Part shown: positions 43,727 to 52,760 of the stretch, piece by piece
Numbering within the stretch: position 1 is the first letter of the stretch
Layout of the letters: each line of letters starts with the position of its first letter
Assembly: GCA_047605645.1 (NCBI GenBank)
Contig: JASGFJ010000005.1
Span: forward strand, 62,001 to 126,000
Reading direction: 5' to 3'
From: UBA1309 sp047605645
GTDB lineage: Bacteria > Bacteroidota > Bacteroidia > Bacteroidales > Dysgonomonadaceae
Length of the DNA: 64,000 nucleotides
The notes under the pieces: model-generated
Seen by the model: only the letters and a program-made list of their open reading frames with translations
Told to the model about the DNA's origin: nothing
Databases searched by the model: none
Made by a program: the position numbers and the translations under genes

Positions 43727-46360
43727 TTACTCTACACTTCCCAATTTTTTCACTTGCCCGGCAGTTAGAGCAGTGTCCCAAAACGCAAGTTCGGCAACAT
43801 CGATATCATAATCTTCTCCATTATCATCGGCAAATAACAAAGTTGCTTCGGGTTCCAATTTCCATCGGTTGTTCGAACCCGTTCCTATGCTTACAGGCAG
43901 ACCATTAAGATAAGCTGTAGGAATTCCTCCTTTTACGACCAACACAATGCGATGCCAAGCATCGATTATGACATTACCTCCGTATCCCCAGCCAGCCGTA
44001 GACAATCCCAGTTTATTGGTTTTGTTGATGAAAAAGTCTCCATCATTATCATTGAGAAGCGAAGTCTGCAGCAATGGATAAAATTTTCCTGTGGCACTGA
44101 TTCTTACATCATACATGATGGTATACGTATCCACCATAGCCGTTTTTCCATGCACCAATTTCAATAAGCTGAATTTCGGAACGGTAACCGCTTTATTTTC
44201 GGCACTCGGGCCGGAAATAGATGTAATATTCGCGGCAGCCGCAGAGTTCTCAATAGTAACTCCCCCTTTTGATGTTGTGGTAGCCGGAATCAGGTTGTTT
44301 CCAACAGATGCTTTCATCAAGTTGGCAGAATCTTCAAATAGCCACGAGCCGGTTCGCGCAGGCGGTTGATTTTCCGGGGCGTCATCATCATCAGCAGCAG
44401 TTGTAAAAGACTCGCTAATCAATTTATTAGAAATATTATCGTACGAGTCGTAAGCCGTCACCTCGGCTGTATAAGTTGTTTGACTACTCAACCCAGCTAT
44501 GTTGACCGATAAAGTGGCCGGCATGGCACTATTCAAATAAAAATACGAAAATTGAAAAACTTCTTTTACAATTGTTCCGGTTCCATTTCTAATACAAACT
44601 TTATAGCGAAACACACATTCATCATCCGTAGCTTGCGGGAAAGTAACCTTAACCACATTCGCTGTAATATCGCTCAAAGTAATCGCTGCATCCGTCGCAA
44701 ATACGGGAGCCGGTAATCCGGTACGGACAGGAAGCCCGTTGACATTGGTGTCGTCCTTGTCACGGATGTCGGCATATTTGAATTTTGACCCATCGTGAGG
44801 CGCTTCCACCACCCACGGTTTTTCGGGGAGTATTTCTTCGTTGCGATAAGTATCATATCGTTGAATTTTAACATCTCCGTTTTCCAATACCGTCAAAATT
44901 AACCCTTCTGTAACGTAATTGTACTTATCCGGATGGATTCCTTCACTGACCGACGGCCGATGAATTTCGCTGTAAGTCGTACTTCCGGTATTAATTCCCG
45001 TAAAGAAGTTGTTCCGGGTGGTATTGCCGGGATTGACTCCTTGGTGAATAGAGCGCGGATCTCCAATCGGATAATGGCTGTGTCCGCCGAAAACAATTGC
45101 TTGCGGGTAATTATTCAAAATCGGATTCAAGGTTTTCATACTCCAGGTAGGCCATGAAGTTCCGTCTCCTTCATTGGGCCATGAACTGTAACAGGTATAT
45201 TTAGGAGGAACGTGTGTAAATACAAAAATCGGTTTACCCGGACATTCCGCTGCTGCTTTAGCTAACCACGATTTTAGAGTGTCTTGTACCGCTTTCGGAT
45301 AAGCTCCTGTACCATTAGATTCAGTAGTAGCATCTGTATTGGAACTATTACGCTGACTGATCGTAATAAAAGGATATCCTTTGATTACGAGGTATTGGTC
45401 GAGGGGATAAGATTTCCCGTTATTCAACGGTTTGAGTCCATTTATATAGTTACCCTGAACTCTATAATTATCATGATTTCCCATCATATACATCAGGGTG
45501 TCAACCGGATTGATAAAATTATTTTTGTCGCTAAATACTTGTATGAGTTGTGTATATTCGGTAGTCTTTCCGTTATCCGTTAAATCACCCACAACAAAAA
45601 GAGCGTCCAATTTCCCATGTGAAGTTATATTTTTCAACGCTTTCGGAACTTTATACATAGGCCCTTCACCTTGAGAATTGCCAAAATGGGTGTCAGAGAT
45701 AACTGCAAATCGAGGATAACCTACATGCTTTTGCGTTATAGGAATTGTAACAGAGGTTTGCTGATTTTCCGACTTAACAATTATATTGCCGCTATTTTGA
45801 GTATTGGCAACGGTTATGGGAGCAAGGGTAAAAGTGTACTTACTGTATCCCACTGTTCCTGTTTTGTCGGGACCGGATATCCAATCGGGTAGTTCGAATG
45901 AAAAAGGGACATTGCTTGTAACGTTCAATGTAAAAGTAGAAGTATACTGGTCGACACAAATACTCGTTTCATCAACCAAAATCATCTGTTGAGTCCCTAA
46001 TTGAATAATATTGACAACAGCCGATTGATTATCTTTTCCATAAATGGTCACTTCTGCGGTTCGGTTTGCATTTCCCGTGTTGGCATCAACCTCAATAGAT
46101 AGAAGACCGGTTGTCTGGTCGACAGAGGGTTTACACCAAGCCCGGCTCGACTTCAAGTTTATGACCAGATTGGTCGTTACGGTTAGCGTTTGAGTACCGC
46201 CCGAACTCAAAAAGTTTTTTGTACCATCCTCAGTTTTAATAGAAATATAAGTCGCATCTTTTTGAGTAACCGAAGTTACAAATTTCTTTTGAGCCGATAT
46301 CGATAACACACTCAAGGAAAACAGGGTAAGAAAAACAGTAAATATATTTATTTTTTTCAT
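43727..46360 (-). CDS. Secreted BACON-metallophosphoesterase-LamG protein
   Basis: 877 residues with a signal peptide (FTVFLTLFSLSVLSISAQ). Two BACON-like beta domains come first (about 25-118 and 125-210), ending GNANRTAEVTIYGKDN and VTIPITQK; these usually bind glycans or mucin. A calcineurin-type phosphoesterase follows (about 215-470), with FAVISDTHFGN, VVGDLTDNGK, MGNHDNY, VFTHVP and FGGHSHYPIGDP as metal ligands. A linker leads to a fibronectin III-like domain (about 565-665: TDDECVFRYKVCIRNGTG, LSSQTTYTAEVTAYDSYDN) and a LamG/concanavalin-like domain (about 690-877). It probably removes phosphate from an extracellular substrate bound through the flanking domains. No type IX sorting tail is present. 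It lies 18 bases after the lectin-like gene. Confidence 0.87.
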   Translation of the reverse strand: MKKINIFTVFLTLFSLSVLSISAQKKFVTSVTQKDATYISIKTEDGTKNFLSSGGTQTLTVTTNLVINLKSSRAWCKPSVDQTTGLLSIEVDANTGNANRTAEVTIYGKDNQSAVVNIIQLGTQQMILVDETSICVDQYTSTFTLNVTSNVPFSFELPDWISGPDKTGTVGYSKYTFTLAPITVANTQNSGNIIVKSENQQTSVTIPITQKHVGYPRFAVISDTHFGNSQGEGPMYKVPKALKNITSHGKLDALFVVGDLTDNGKTTEYTQLIQVFSDKNNFINPVDTLMYMMGNHDNYRVQGNYINGLKPLNNGKSYPLDQYLVIKGYPFITISQRNSSNTDATTESNGTGAYPKAVQDTLKSWLAKAAAECPGKPIFVFTHVPPKYTCYSSWPNEGDGTSWPTWSMKTLNPILNNYPQAIVFGGHSHYPIGDPRSIHQGVNPGNTTRNNFFTGINTGSTTYSEIHRPSVSEGIHPDKYNYVTEGLILTVLENGDVKIQRYDTYRNEEILPEKPWVVEAPHDGSKFKYADIRDKDDTNVNGLPVRTGLPAPVFATDAAITLSDITANVVKVTFPQATDDECVFRYKVCIRNGTGTIVKEVFQFSYFYLNSAMPATLSVNIAGLSSQTTYTAEVTAYDSYDNISNKLISESFTTAADDDDAPENQPPARTGSWLFEDSANLMKASVGNNLIPATTTSKGGVTIENSAAAANITSISGPSAENKAVTVPKFSLLKLVHGKTAMVDTYTIMYDVRISATGKFYPLLQTSLLNDNDGDFFINKTNKLGLSTAGWGYGGNVIIDAWHRIVLVVKGGIPTAYLNGLPVSIGTGSNNRWKLEPEATLLFADDNGEDYDIDVAELAFWDTALTAGQVKKLGSVE

Positions 46361-46378
46361 CGTGGTAATCCTCCTTTA

Positions 46379-47587
46379 TTATTTAACGAATAGTTTTGTT
46401 GTTTTGCTTCCTACGGTAACTAAATAAACACCCATAGGAAGTTCCGTATTCTTCTCTAAAAACACCCCTTGTAAAGTCCTTACAGTATAATCGTTTACTC
46501 CTTCAACGACAACCCTTCTGTTCTTAGAATAAACAAAATAAGTATCTTCCTGTTGAATTTTAGGAAGGGAAGTAAATACAGCAGCCTCTCTTTTTACAAA
46601 TTTCCAAGTAAAGTTAGAAGATACCAAATGGGAAGCATCATATTCGTCTGATGCTTCATTCTCGTTCGAAGCAGTTAAGTATCTAGTTATATTGTCTTCT
46701 TCTACTCCTGAAAGAGTATATTGTCCTGCCCGAACATGTGTTAAAGTAAACCCATTGTTGTTTGCTCCATCAAGCGTAAGCTGAGTGTAATTCCACAGAA
46801 GGTTGTTTTCCGAAACATTCGATTTTGTTTGGATAAGATTTCCGGTCGCTTTATTGACAAAATTGGTTTTTGTTCCTTTCTTCACCAGCTTCCATAATTG
46901 ATTATTTTTTCCTTCTTTATAGGTTTCAATTTCCAGTTTAACATCAGTACTGAGCGCAGATACATCCGTAATACATCCTGAATTAGTCCCGCCACTTTCG
47001 ATGGAATACCATGTTATGTCTCCGGTCAAGTCCGTGTATGTCAAATTTAGGTCTTCATAAGGAATAAAAGAGAACTGAGAATTCCCTCCCCTGTTCCAAC
47101 TCGTATTCACCAGAATAATTCTGTATTCGCTACCGTTGTTTCCTTGATGTGCCCATATTTTACTAGGATCTCCTCCTGTGGGAGTTTCTGAAGCCGTAAT
47201 ATTGTAATAAAAAGGAGCAATTGAATCGAGCGAGAATCCAATTCCATTAGCAGTTAACAACAATATTTGATTGCTTCCTTCCATTCCGGCATCTACTTTT
47301 TTCCCTGACAACTTATTTATAATAAAATAATTATCTCCACTTTTTTCAAAGCGGAACAATTGCGCATCGTTGGTCCGGTTTAAGGCCTTCCCATACAAAA
47401 AGTCACCTTCAGCGGTAAAAACTAAATCATTTCGGAGTTCATCACTCCCGACTACTTGGATAAAATACCAGGCAGGATTATCCGAAGTGCTTACTTCAGG
47501 CAGTGGCAACAACGTAGACTGCGCCGTTGCTTTCTGACAGAAAAAGATAATCGTTAGTATAAAAGTGAATAGAAATTTGTTACTCAT
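46379..47587 (-). CDS. Type IX-secreted lectin-like protein
   Basis: 402 residues. A signal peptide (LFTFILTIIFFCQKATAQ) is followed by two tandem beta-trefoil-like segments (about 35-165 and 180-325). Their repeats, such as AQLFRFEKSGDNYFIINKLSGKKV and NNQLWKLVKKGTKTNFVNKATG, match ricin-type carbohydrate-binding modules (QxW-like). The last 70 residues (RRVVVEGVNDYTVRTLQGVF, then LPMGVYLVTVGSKTTKLFVK) are a type IX (Por) sorting tail, so the protein is exported to the surface. It is first in a two-gene unit with the phosphoesterase, and may anchor or deliver it. No catalytic motif is seen. Confidence 0.83.
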   Translation of the reverse strand: MSNKFLFTFILTIIFFCQKATAQSTLLPLPEVSTSDNPAWYFIQVVGSDELRNDLVFTAEGDFLYGKALNRTNDAQLFRFEKSGDNYFIINKLSGKKVDAGMEGSNQILLLTANGIGFSLDSIAPFYYNITASETPTGGDPSKIWAHQGNNGSEYRIILVNTSWNRGGNSQFSFIPYEDLNLTYTDLTGDITWYSIESGGTNSGCITDVSALSTDVKLEIETYKEGKNNQLWKLVKKGTKTNFVNKATGNLIQTKSNVSENNLLWNYTQLTLDGANNNGFTLTHVRAGQYTLSGVEEDNITRYLTASNENEASDEYDASHLVSSNFTWKFVKREAAVFTSLPKIQQEDTYFVYSKNRRVVVEGVNDYTVRTLQGVFLEKNTELPMGVYLVTVGSKTTKLFVK

Positions 47588-47888
47588 AGCATATAAGTAT
47601 TAAAATTAATTACAATATCACGAAGGTATGAGAATTTTATCAGAAAATAAAATCGGCAGTGTCCGATAAACTGCCGCAGCGATTTCTCAATCAATCACTT
47701 ATCACTCTGTAATCGTTCTGCAGCAAGGCGCGGAAGCACTTGCTCTGATAAGTGGCAAATATTTATTTTTTTATATTTTATTATTTTTTTAATTCAAAAC
47801 GCCACTACTTTCGCAAACCAAGTTGCAACCGTTTTATACTCTCCCCGGAGGTAAACAAATTCTCTGCATACAGTTATTCTCCGGTTAT
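47588..47888. other. Intergenic region with a 7-bp hairpin
   Basis: CGGCAGT (47654-47660) pairs with ACTGCCG (47670-47676), with T-rich sequence on its minus-strand side. It could end a minus-strand transcript coming from the 47944 gene. A Bacteroidota-like box near 47625 (TACCTTCG, minus strand) may serve the lectin-like gene. The plus-strand frame at 47752-48024 runs antisense into a real gene and has no domain. Nothing else is seen. Confidence 0.5.
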
Positions 47889-48056
47889 GGCCGAAAGCTT
47901 CGATACAACAAAGCGGAAAATAACCGGACATGACAGTTCCGGATCAGTTGCGATAAGGAAACAGCAGCGCTACAGAAACATTACAATGAGAGTCCAAATG
48001 CGGAAACATTTTTTGGCCTTCTAACAGCCTGCTGTTTTTCAATGCATTATATATAT
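47889..48056. repeat. Copy B of the duplicated segment
   Basis: Partner of 43342-43476. It covers the last 37 codons of the beta-barrel gene and about 55 bases beyond its stop, so the duplication was of genome DNA including a gene end rather than of a mobile repeat. About 4.5 kb separates the copies. Confidence 0.75.
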
Positions 48057-48624
48057 CAAAAGTAGTATACCCAATCTTAAAAGTAACATGAAAGCCTTCA
48101 ATCTGAATTCTAAGGCCGACATTACAGCCAAAAGACAGCAGAGGCTTGCCGCTTGCGGACTTCCTTGATTTATCGGTGGGTAATTTTACATTTAGCGAAG
48201 GTAGCCCAAGCGAGTACTCATTATCGAATAAGAAGCTGAATTCGTCATTTATTTCATACAGGAATTTAGGAACGATCATGGCTGTGGGGGTAAGCGCCCA
48301 ATAGAAAGAATAATTGTCTTTCAATGGAAAGTCATCTTTTTTGTATTGATCGATAAAGAAGGCGATTCTGGATTCAAGATGAAACGGCATTTTCTTGAAG
48401 GGTTTAAATTCGTAACCGACATAAACCCGCCCGCTTTGATACTCTTTTTGCATTGGCTCACTGATGTTTATATTGACTCCAAATGTGATATACCTATCAT
48501 GGCAGTTCTCATAATTGGAACTACTGCTACTCTTTTTAAGAGACATATTACTGATCCCCGACTGGCTGTAAATGCTTAAATTAAAACATATCAGCAGAAT
48601 ACTATTTATCGTAATTTTCTTCAT
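47944..48624 (-). CDS. Outer-membrane protein of unknown function
   Basis: 226 residues from the ATG at 48624. The frame extends to a TTG at 48669, but the ATG begins a proper signal peptide (MKKITINSILLICFNLSIYS), so I choose it. The mature protein has alternating beta strands (YITFGVNINISEPMQ, SGRVYVGYEFKPFKKMPFHL, SIGLRIQIEGFHVTFKIGYT-like segments) and ends with SVALLFPYRN, a C-terminus with an aromatic residue, as in small barrels. I recognise no named family. A decayed second copy of its 3' end is found 4.5 kb away. Confidence 0.7.
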   Translation of the reverse strand: MKKITINSILLICFNLSIYSQSGISNMSLKKSSSSSNYENCHDRYITFGVNINISEPMQKEYQSGRVYVGYEFKPFKKMPFHLESRIAFFIDQYKKDDFPLKDNYSFYWALTPTAMIVPKFLYEINDEFSFLFDNEYSLGLPSLNVKLPTDKSRKSASGKPLLSFGCNVGLRIQIEGFHVTFKIGYTTFDIYNALKNSRLLEGQKMFPHLDSHCNVSVALLFPYRN

Positions 48625-48897
48625 TCGATGATTGCTGTTTGAAGGGATACGAAATTTGTCTGGGTTCAAACAAAGAGATTATATTCCTGCCGGGCATCCC
48701 GGAAATGCCCCTCCTGTTTATTTTAACAGTCGATTTTTTCTTTTTCTATTTCCGCCCGGTTTTAGAGAAAATAGTAGAGATTATGCGATGAAACATGTAT
48801 CTACCTCTTTGTCGGACGCCGACTTGAATTCAAGAACAGGCATCAAATCAGAAAAAATAAAAGGAAGCTAAGGAGAAGAATCTGACAATTCCTTTAT
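48625..48897. other. Intergenic region with no recognised gene
   Basis: About 270 bases between two outer-membrane protein genes. The plus-strand frame at 48632-48871 lacks any domain or signal and is rejected. The right end carries the terminator at 48898. Confidence 0.5.
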
Positions 48898-48931
48898 AAA
48901 AACGGAAACCTTTCTTCAGATTTCCGTTTTT
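48898..48931. terminator. Terminator after the porin-family gene
   Basis: AAAAACGGAAA (48898-48908) pairs exactly with TTTCCGTTTTT (48921-48931) around a 12-nt loop. The T-run on the minus strand marks the end of the gene at 48945. Confidence 0.85.
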
Positions 48932-48944
48932 CGCCAGCCGTCTT

Positions 48945-49529
48945 TTAAAATTTATATCCCATGCTTATTCTGAAGGTTTTATTATGCAAGGTTTTAAAGC
49001 CTTTCTCGCCATTGGTGAGGCCGAATTGAAAAGCACCTCCTACATATAATTTCGCGAATTCTACTCCTGCGCCAAGATTTAAACCCATGTCAAATCGGTT
49101 ATATGCATCGTAAGCAGATTTAACAACGGATGTTCCATCTAAATAATCATATTTGGTATCCCCAAAAAGCCCATACTTGACATACAGGCCATAGTCTATT
49201 GCAAGTTTTGCGGATGGGGAAATGGATGGACGAAATGAAATATTGGCGGGAATCTCTATCAAATATTTATCAATGACTCCAGCATCCAAAATTTCGCTTT
49301 TATCATACCCAAACCGGTGATGCGAAAACAACAGAGCGGGCTGAAAATAGAATTTCTTACTTAATTTCGCATCATAAGTTACACCAACATGAAACCCGGT
49401 TTTATAATTGGAATATGTATATCCAGCCAATGTTCCCCAATCTATACCGGCTTTGACGCCCCATTGAGAGAACGCCGAAAAAGGGAGACAGACAAAAAAT
49501 GCAACAATAAAAAATGATTTGGTTCTCAT
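48945..49529 (-). CDS. Outer-membrane beta-barrel protein (porin family)
   Basis: 194 residues with a signal peptide (FFIVAFFVCLPFSAFSQ, cut near residue 21). The mature chain begins WGVKAGIDWGTLAGYT and shows eight or so amphipathic strands: YKTGFHVGVTYDAKLSKKFY, IPANISFRPSISPSAKLAID, RFDMGLNLGAGVEFAKLYV, RISMGYKF. The final residue is Phe, the usual barrel-end signal for BAM. It fits the OMP_b-brl_2/PorT-like families of Bacteroidota. Its role, structural or transport, is unknown. It lies upstream of the 47944 gene on the same strand. Confidence 0.85.
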   Translation of the reverse strand: MRTKSFFIVAFFVCLPFSAFSQWGVKAGIDWGTLAGYTYSNYKTGFHVGVTYDAKLSKKFYFQPALLFSHHRFGYDKSEILDAGVIDKYLIEIPANISFRPSISPSAKLAIDYGLYVKYGLFGDTKYDYLDGTSVVKSAYDAYNRFDMGLNLGAGVEFAKLYVGGAFQFGLTNGEKGFKTLHNKTFRISMGYKF

Positions 49530-50323
49530 ACGATTTTAATTTCTTGCTGTAGCGAGGTTGTACCTTAAAGATACCCCTAATTGTACTAAATTGATTAATA
49601 CCCTTTTTTTTATTTTAATATATTTCAAAAATCAAACCACTATATATCAATACATTATATTTTCGTAAAAGATTAAATTTTAATATATTGCCTCAATCGG
49701 TTAATACCGACATTTTTTATCTAAGTAACTATTCATAATTAGCTGTAAGTATATACATCTGTTGTGTGTTGAAAATAAGTAATATGACGGATTGGATACA
49801 TAAAGCTAATTGTATCCGGATTACTTATTCAAAAGAGCTTTTCGTCTTCAAAATGAAAACAGTGTTTTGAAATATAACTTTCCTAAAAGATGAATTGGAA
49901 AGCGGCGAAATTTAATCCGCCAGAGTGAACGCAGTTCTATTTCCGGATACCAGACGGACATTCATGTGACAACAATGCATGAAATAAGGATACAATGATT
50001 TGAAAAAATCCAAGCCCAAACCGAAGAATAGGTACAAATATCAATGGGTTGCCTTCTACCTTTAGGAAGGGAGCTTACCACCTTCTAGTCAAAAGCTTAT
50101 CATGAGCAGTTATACAATAAAATATTATCATCTTTTGAGTTATTTACTTGGAAAAAAAGAAACGAATAACTAGATTTGTCTGCGTATTTTTAGTAATTGC
50201 ACCTTAATGGGTGTCGATTTTCCTATCCGGATGTTGAAAGGATTAAAAAGATTTGCCTGGCTTAATGCTTTTTCCTGAGGCCATTTTATTAGAAAAAACA
50301 TGTGCAGGCCTCCATTTGTCAGC
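49530..50323. other. Long intergenic region with nested palindrome
   Basis: About 790 bases without a credible gene. Its one clear structure is a nested inverted repeat at 49774-49829: outer arms AATAAGTAAT/ATTACTTATT and inner arms GGATACA/TGTATCC. Several in-frame stops break every frame in 49850-50250. The right end is the regulator's promoter. The left end must contain the promoter of the 48945 gene; TATCTTTA near 49570-49577 on the minus strand is one base off the -7 consensus. Confidence 0.5.
49774..49829. repeat. Nested inverted repeat
   Basis: Outer 10-bp arms at 49774-49783 and 49820-49829; inner 7-bp arms at 49794-49800 and 49811-49817; 10-nt loop. It may be an operator for the regulator downstream, or a transcript end. 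Confidence 0.55.
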
Positions 50324-50353
50324 TTGTCTTTATTAAGTAACACTTTAAATTTG
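50324..50353 (+). promoter_or_regulatory. Promoter giving a nearly leaderless transcript
   Basis: TTG (50324-50326), 19 nt, TAAATTTG (50346-50353). The start codon ATG is at 50360-50362, so the transcript would start at or next to the ATG. The boxes lie within the longer frame that opens at 50300, which rules out that earlier start. Confidence 0.65.
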
Positions 50354-50359
50354 TACCTG

Positions 50360-52018
50360 ATGAAACTATTGCAGTATTACTTTACTTGTTTTTTATTTCT
50401 GATATTGATAAGCTGCCACAAAAATGAATCGATAGAAAAGGTTGTTGAAGCAAAAAAGCTTATAAAGAATAAACCTGACAGCGCATTGCTATTATTGGAA
50501 TCGATTGACTATCCGAAAGTGCTTCCGATAGATATTTATGCAGAATATGTCTTATTGATGATCTGTGCACATAAGAAAAATCTTATCTCAAACAAAAACG
50601 ACACCTTGATATTTGATGTATATCATTACTACAAAAATAAATCAGACTTGCCGAATATAACCAAATCGGCATTATACGCAGGAAGAGTATATGAAGAAAA
50701 CAACAGATACGATGAGGCAAAACGAATGTACCTGGAAGCCTACAACACTTCGGACATCAGTAAAAATTACAGGCAAAAAGGAACAAGCGCATACGAATAC
50801 GGAGAACTGTGTGAAGAACAACAGGAATACAAAAAAGCGATTGTCTGGTTTGGAAAATCAGAAGAAGCATTCCGTCGCGCAGGCCTGACTGCACATGAGT
50901 CTAATTCGATAAGAAAAACGGCAGATTGCTACCTGCTTAGCGGCAACGCCGAGCTTTCGCTAAAAACCTATGAAAGAGCGAGACAGGCCTTGCCTGCAAA
51001 CAACGATGATCTGCTTTCGGATATTTACAAGAATATGTCTATTGCATATACCCAAGTCCATAACTACAATCAGGCTGCCGGATATATTCGCAAATCTATA
51101 CAGACCGCGTCAAACAAGAAACTTTATCCATTACAGTATTCAATTCTCTCGGATATTTATAGGCTGAAGGGCCGTATGGATTCTTCCAACCATTTTTCAG
51201 CATTAGCTTTGAAATATTCTCTGGAGCAAAACGATCTTAGCTTTTTGAAATTGGCTTATCAGGCGCAAAAGGAGGGCGCTGATGTGTCCGGAAGCGTCCC
51301 GGAATCGTTGAACAATTACAAGCTATACAGGTCGGCTTCCGACTCCATTTATCAAAAGCGAAAATATGAAACAGCGGAAACTTACCAAAACCTCTTTGTG
51401 CAGGAGAAAATCAAGAGGAAAGAAAGAGAGATTGTTATCAGAACACAGCGATATACATTGCTATATATTGCTTTGGCATCAGCATTCTTCGTGCTTTTCA
51501 TGTTTTATTATTGGAAGAAAAAAAAGACAATATACAATAAAAATCAAATCATTCAAGACAAAAATTCTTTTATTAAAGCCAAGGATAAGATAATAGGAGC
51601 TTATAGATTTTCACTGCTGAAGTGGCTGGATATTTACAAAAAAATGGTATTAGTCTCCATTTCTCCCAATAGAATTAAATTTCAGAAATTTCTGGAAGAC
51701 TATAATACAATCGTTTACGAGAGATCCGAGGAATTTGCTTTCAAATGGGAGGATTTCAATGATATAATGAACCTTGTATATGACAACTACTATTATGTGC
51801 TGCGCGAAAGATTTCCTCAGTTGAATGAAAATGAACGGCAAATCGTATTGCTGCAAAAGGCTCAATTTGAAATTCCTGAAATAGCAATGCTTATGCGGAA
51901 ATCTATTAATACGATCTACAAGCGGAATACGGATATCCGGAAAAAAATATCGGTATCGGATGCAGCAAATATTATCGACCATATCGACAAAATGCTTGCA
52001 GGGAATGATGAAGCTTAA
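50360..52018 (+). CDS. Membrane-anchored TPR protein with C-terminal HTH (transcriptional regulator)
   Basis: 552 residues from the ATG at 50360. A lipoprotein signal peptide ends in LISC (Cys19). Residues about 30-345 are TPR-like helical repeats (AGRVYEENNRYDEAKRMYLE, YGELCEEQQEYKKAIVWFGK). A single membrane helix (LLYIALASAFFVLFMFYYW) lies at about 363-382, then a coiled coil. The end holds a helix-turn-helix-like segment, ELPEIAML-type FEIPEIAMLMRKSINTIYKR, as in LuxR/sigma-4 folds. So a periplasmic TPR sensor is joined through the membrane to a cytoplasmic DNA-binding domain. A lipidated N-terminus outside would require a topology with both anchors. It probably controls surface or nutrient genes nearby; its target is unknown. 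Confidence 0.82.
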   Translation: MKLLQYYFTCFLFLILISCHKNESIEKVVEAKKLIKNKPDSALLLLESIDYPKVLPIDIYAEYVLLMICAHKKNLISNKNDTLIFDVYHYYKNKSDLPNITKSALYAGRVYEENNRYDEAKRMYLEAYNTSDISKNYRQKGTSAYEYGELCEEQQEYKKAIVWFGKSEEAFRRAGLTAHESNSIRKTADCYLLSGNAELSLKTYERARQALPANNDDLLSDIYKNMSIAYTQVHNYNQAAGYIRKSIQTASNKKLYPLQYSILSDIYRLKGRMDSSNHFSALALKYSLEQNDLSFLKLAYQAQKEGADVSGSVPESLNNYKLYRSASDSIYQKRKYETAETYQNLFVQEKIKRKEREIVIRTQRYTLLYIALASAFFVLFMFYYWKKKKTIYNKNQIIQDKNSFIKAKDKIIGAYRFSLLKWLDIYKKMVLVSISPNRIKFQKFLEDYNTIVYERSEEFAFKWEDFNDIMNLVYDNYYYVLRERFPQLNENERQIVLLQKAQFEIPEIAMLMRKSINTIYKRNTDIRKKISVSDAANIIDHIDKMLAGNDEA

Positions 52019-52057
52019 AATGAAGAATGGGTGTTGACGTAAACGACTGCATATCTA

Positions 52058-52095
52058 AGTTAAAAGGTGTATTACTTATAATACACCTTCTAACT
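52058..52095 (+). terminator. Terminator-like hairpin after the regulator
   Basis: AAGGTGTATTA (52064-52074) pairs exactly with TAATACACCTT (52079-52089) around CTTA; AGTTA and TAACT extend the stem past a 2-base mismatch. There is no strong T-run. Confidence 0.55.
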
Positions 52096-52176
52096 CAGAA
52101 GTTTATTTTACATCTAAAACAATAGTAATGTGTTTCGTTGTCATTGGTATGCAAGGAATATCTCAGACTCCAAAAA

Positions 52177-52566
52177 TCAATCTTTAATTTTCTTAAAGCC
52201 ATACCAATAACCGTTATTGGTCTGTATGTAGAGAGAGTCCCTGCAATTTTCAGGCTGTCTATAAAGCATATTTTGATCTTTACGCTTTGGTGTTATAATT
52301 TCTGAATCTGTTAGAAAATAGTTTCCAAAATCTTCTTTATTTTTGGGTTTCAGTTCATCCATCCCATTTATATAAGCGTAAAATTCGGTTGTTAACTTAT
52401 TGTCCTTAAACTTATATACTAATGAATCTCTAGCCACTTTGTTGTACCACGTTCCTTCAATCAGCTTATTATCCAGATAATGAACATCGTCCGGTTCATT
52501 TTTATGACAAGACATAAAAGCGAATACAACATAAAGAAAACAGAGAGTTCGTATTGTTTTTTTCAT
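52177..52566 (-). CDS. Small lipoprotein of unknown function
   Basis: 129 residues. The signal peptide TLCFLYVVFAFMSC ends in a lipobox (Cys20), followed by HKNEPDD. The mature part is about 110 residues, with KLIEGTWYNKVARDSLVYKF and GMDELKPKNKEDFGNYFLTD. The layout (a GTW near the start, then short strands) resembles lipocalin-like or copper-resistance-NlpE-like small Bacteroidota lipoproteins, but I cannot name the family. It shares the motif CHKNE with the start of the preceding regulator's mature chain, probably by chance. Single gene, convergent with the regulator. Confidence 0.65.
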   Translation of the reverse strand: MKKTIRTLCFLYVVFAFMSCHKNEPDDVHYLDNKLIEGTWYNKVARDSLVYKFKDNKLTTEFYAYINGMDELKPKNKEDFGNYFLTDSEIITPKRKDQNMLYRQPENCRDSLYIQTNNGYWYGFKKIKD

Positions 52567-52702
52567 ATATTTGGGCAGTTAGCTCCGTAAATATACAGCT
52601 TTTCTATCTTATATACAAGTAGATAGTAATTAAATAGTAAGCCAGGGTTCCTTTTTATCATTTCAATTGGAAACCGTTTTTTTTAGTTGTGATTAGCTCA
52701 AT

Positions 52703-52736
52703 AAAAAAGACCGTCTCTTTCGAAACGGTCTTTTTT
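52703..52736. terminator. Bidirectional terminator after PFOR
   Basis: AAAAAAGACCGT (52703-52714) pairs with ACGGTCTTTTTT (52725-52736) around a 10-nt loop. On the minus strand it follows the PFOR stop by 25 bases. Confidence 0.88.
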
Positions 52737-52760
52737 GATTATTATGAATTAGAATAATTT

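Noticed and set aside
47752..48024. 90-residue plus-strand frame
   Set aside because: Runs antisense into the 3' end of the outer-membrane gene and across the duplicated segment.
48632..48871. 79-residue plus-strand frame
   Set aside because: No signal peptide or domain; starts antisense to the upstream region of the barrel gene.
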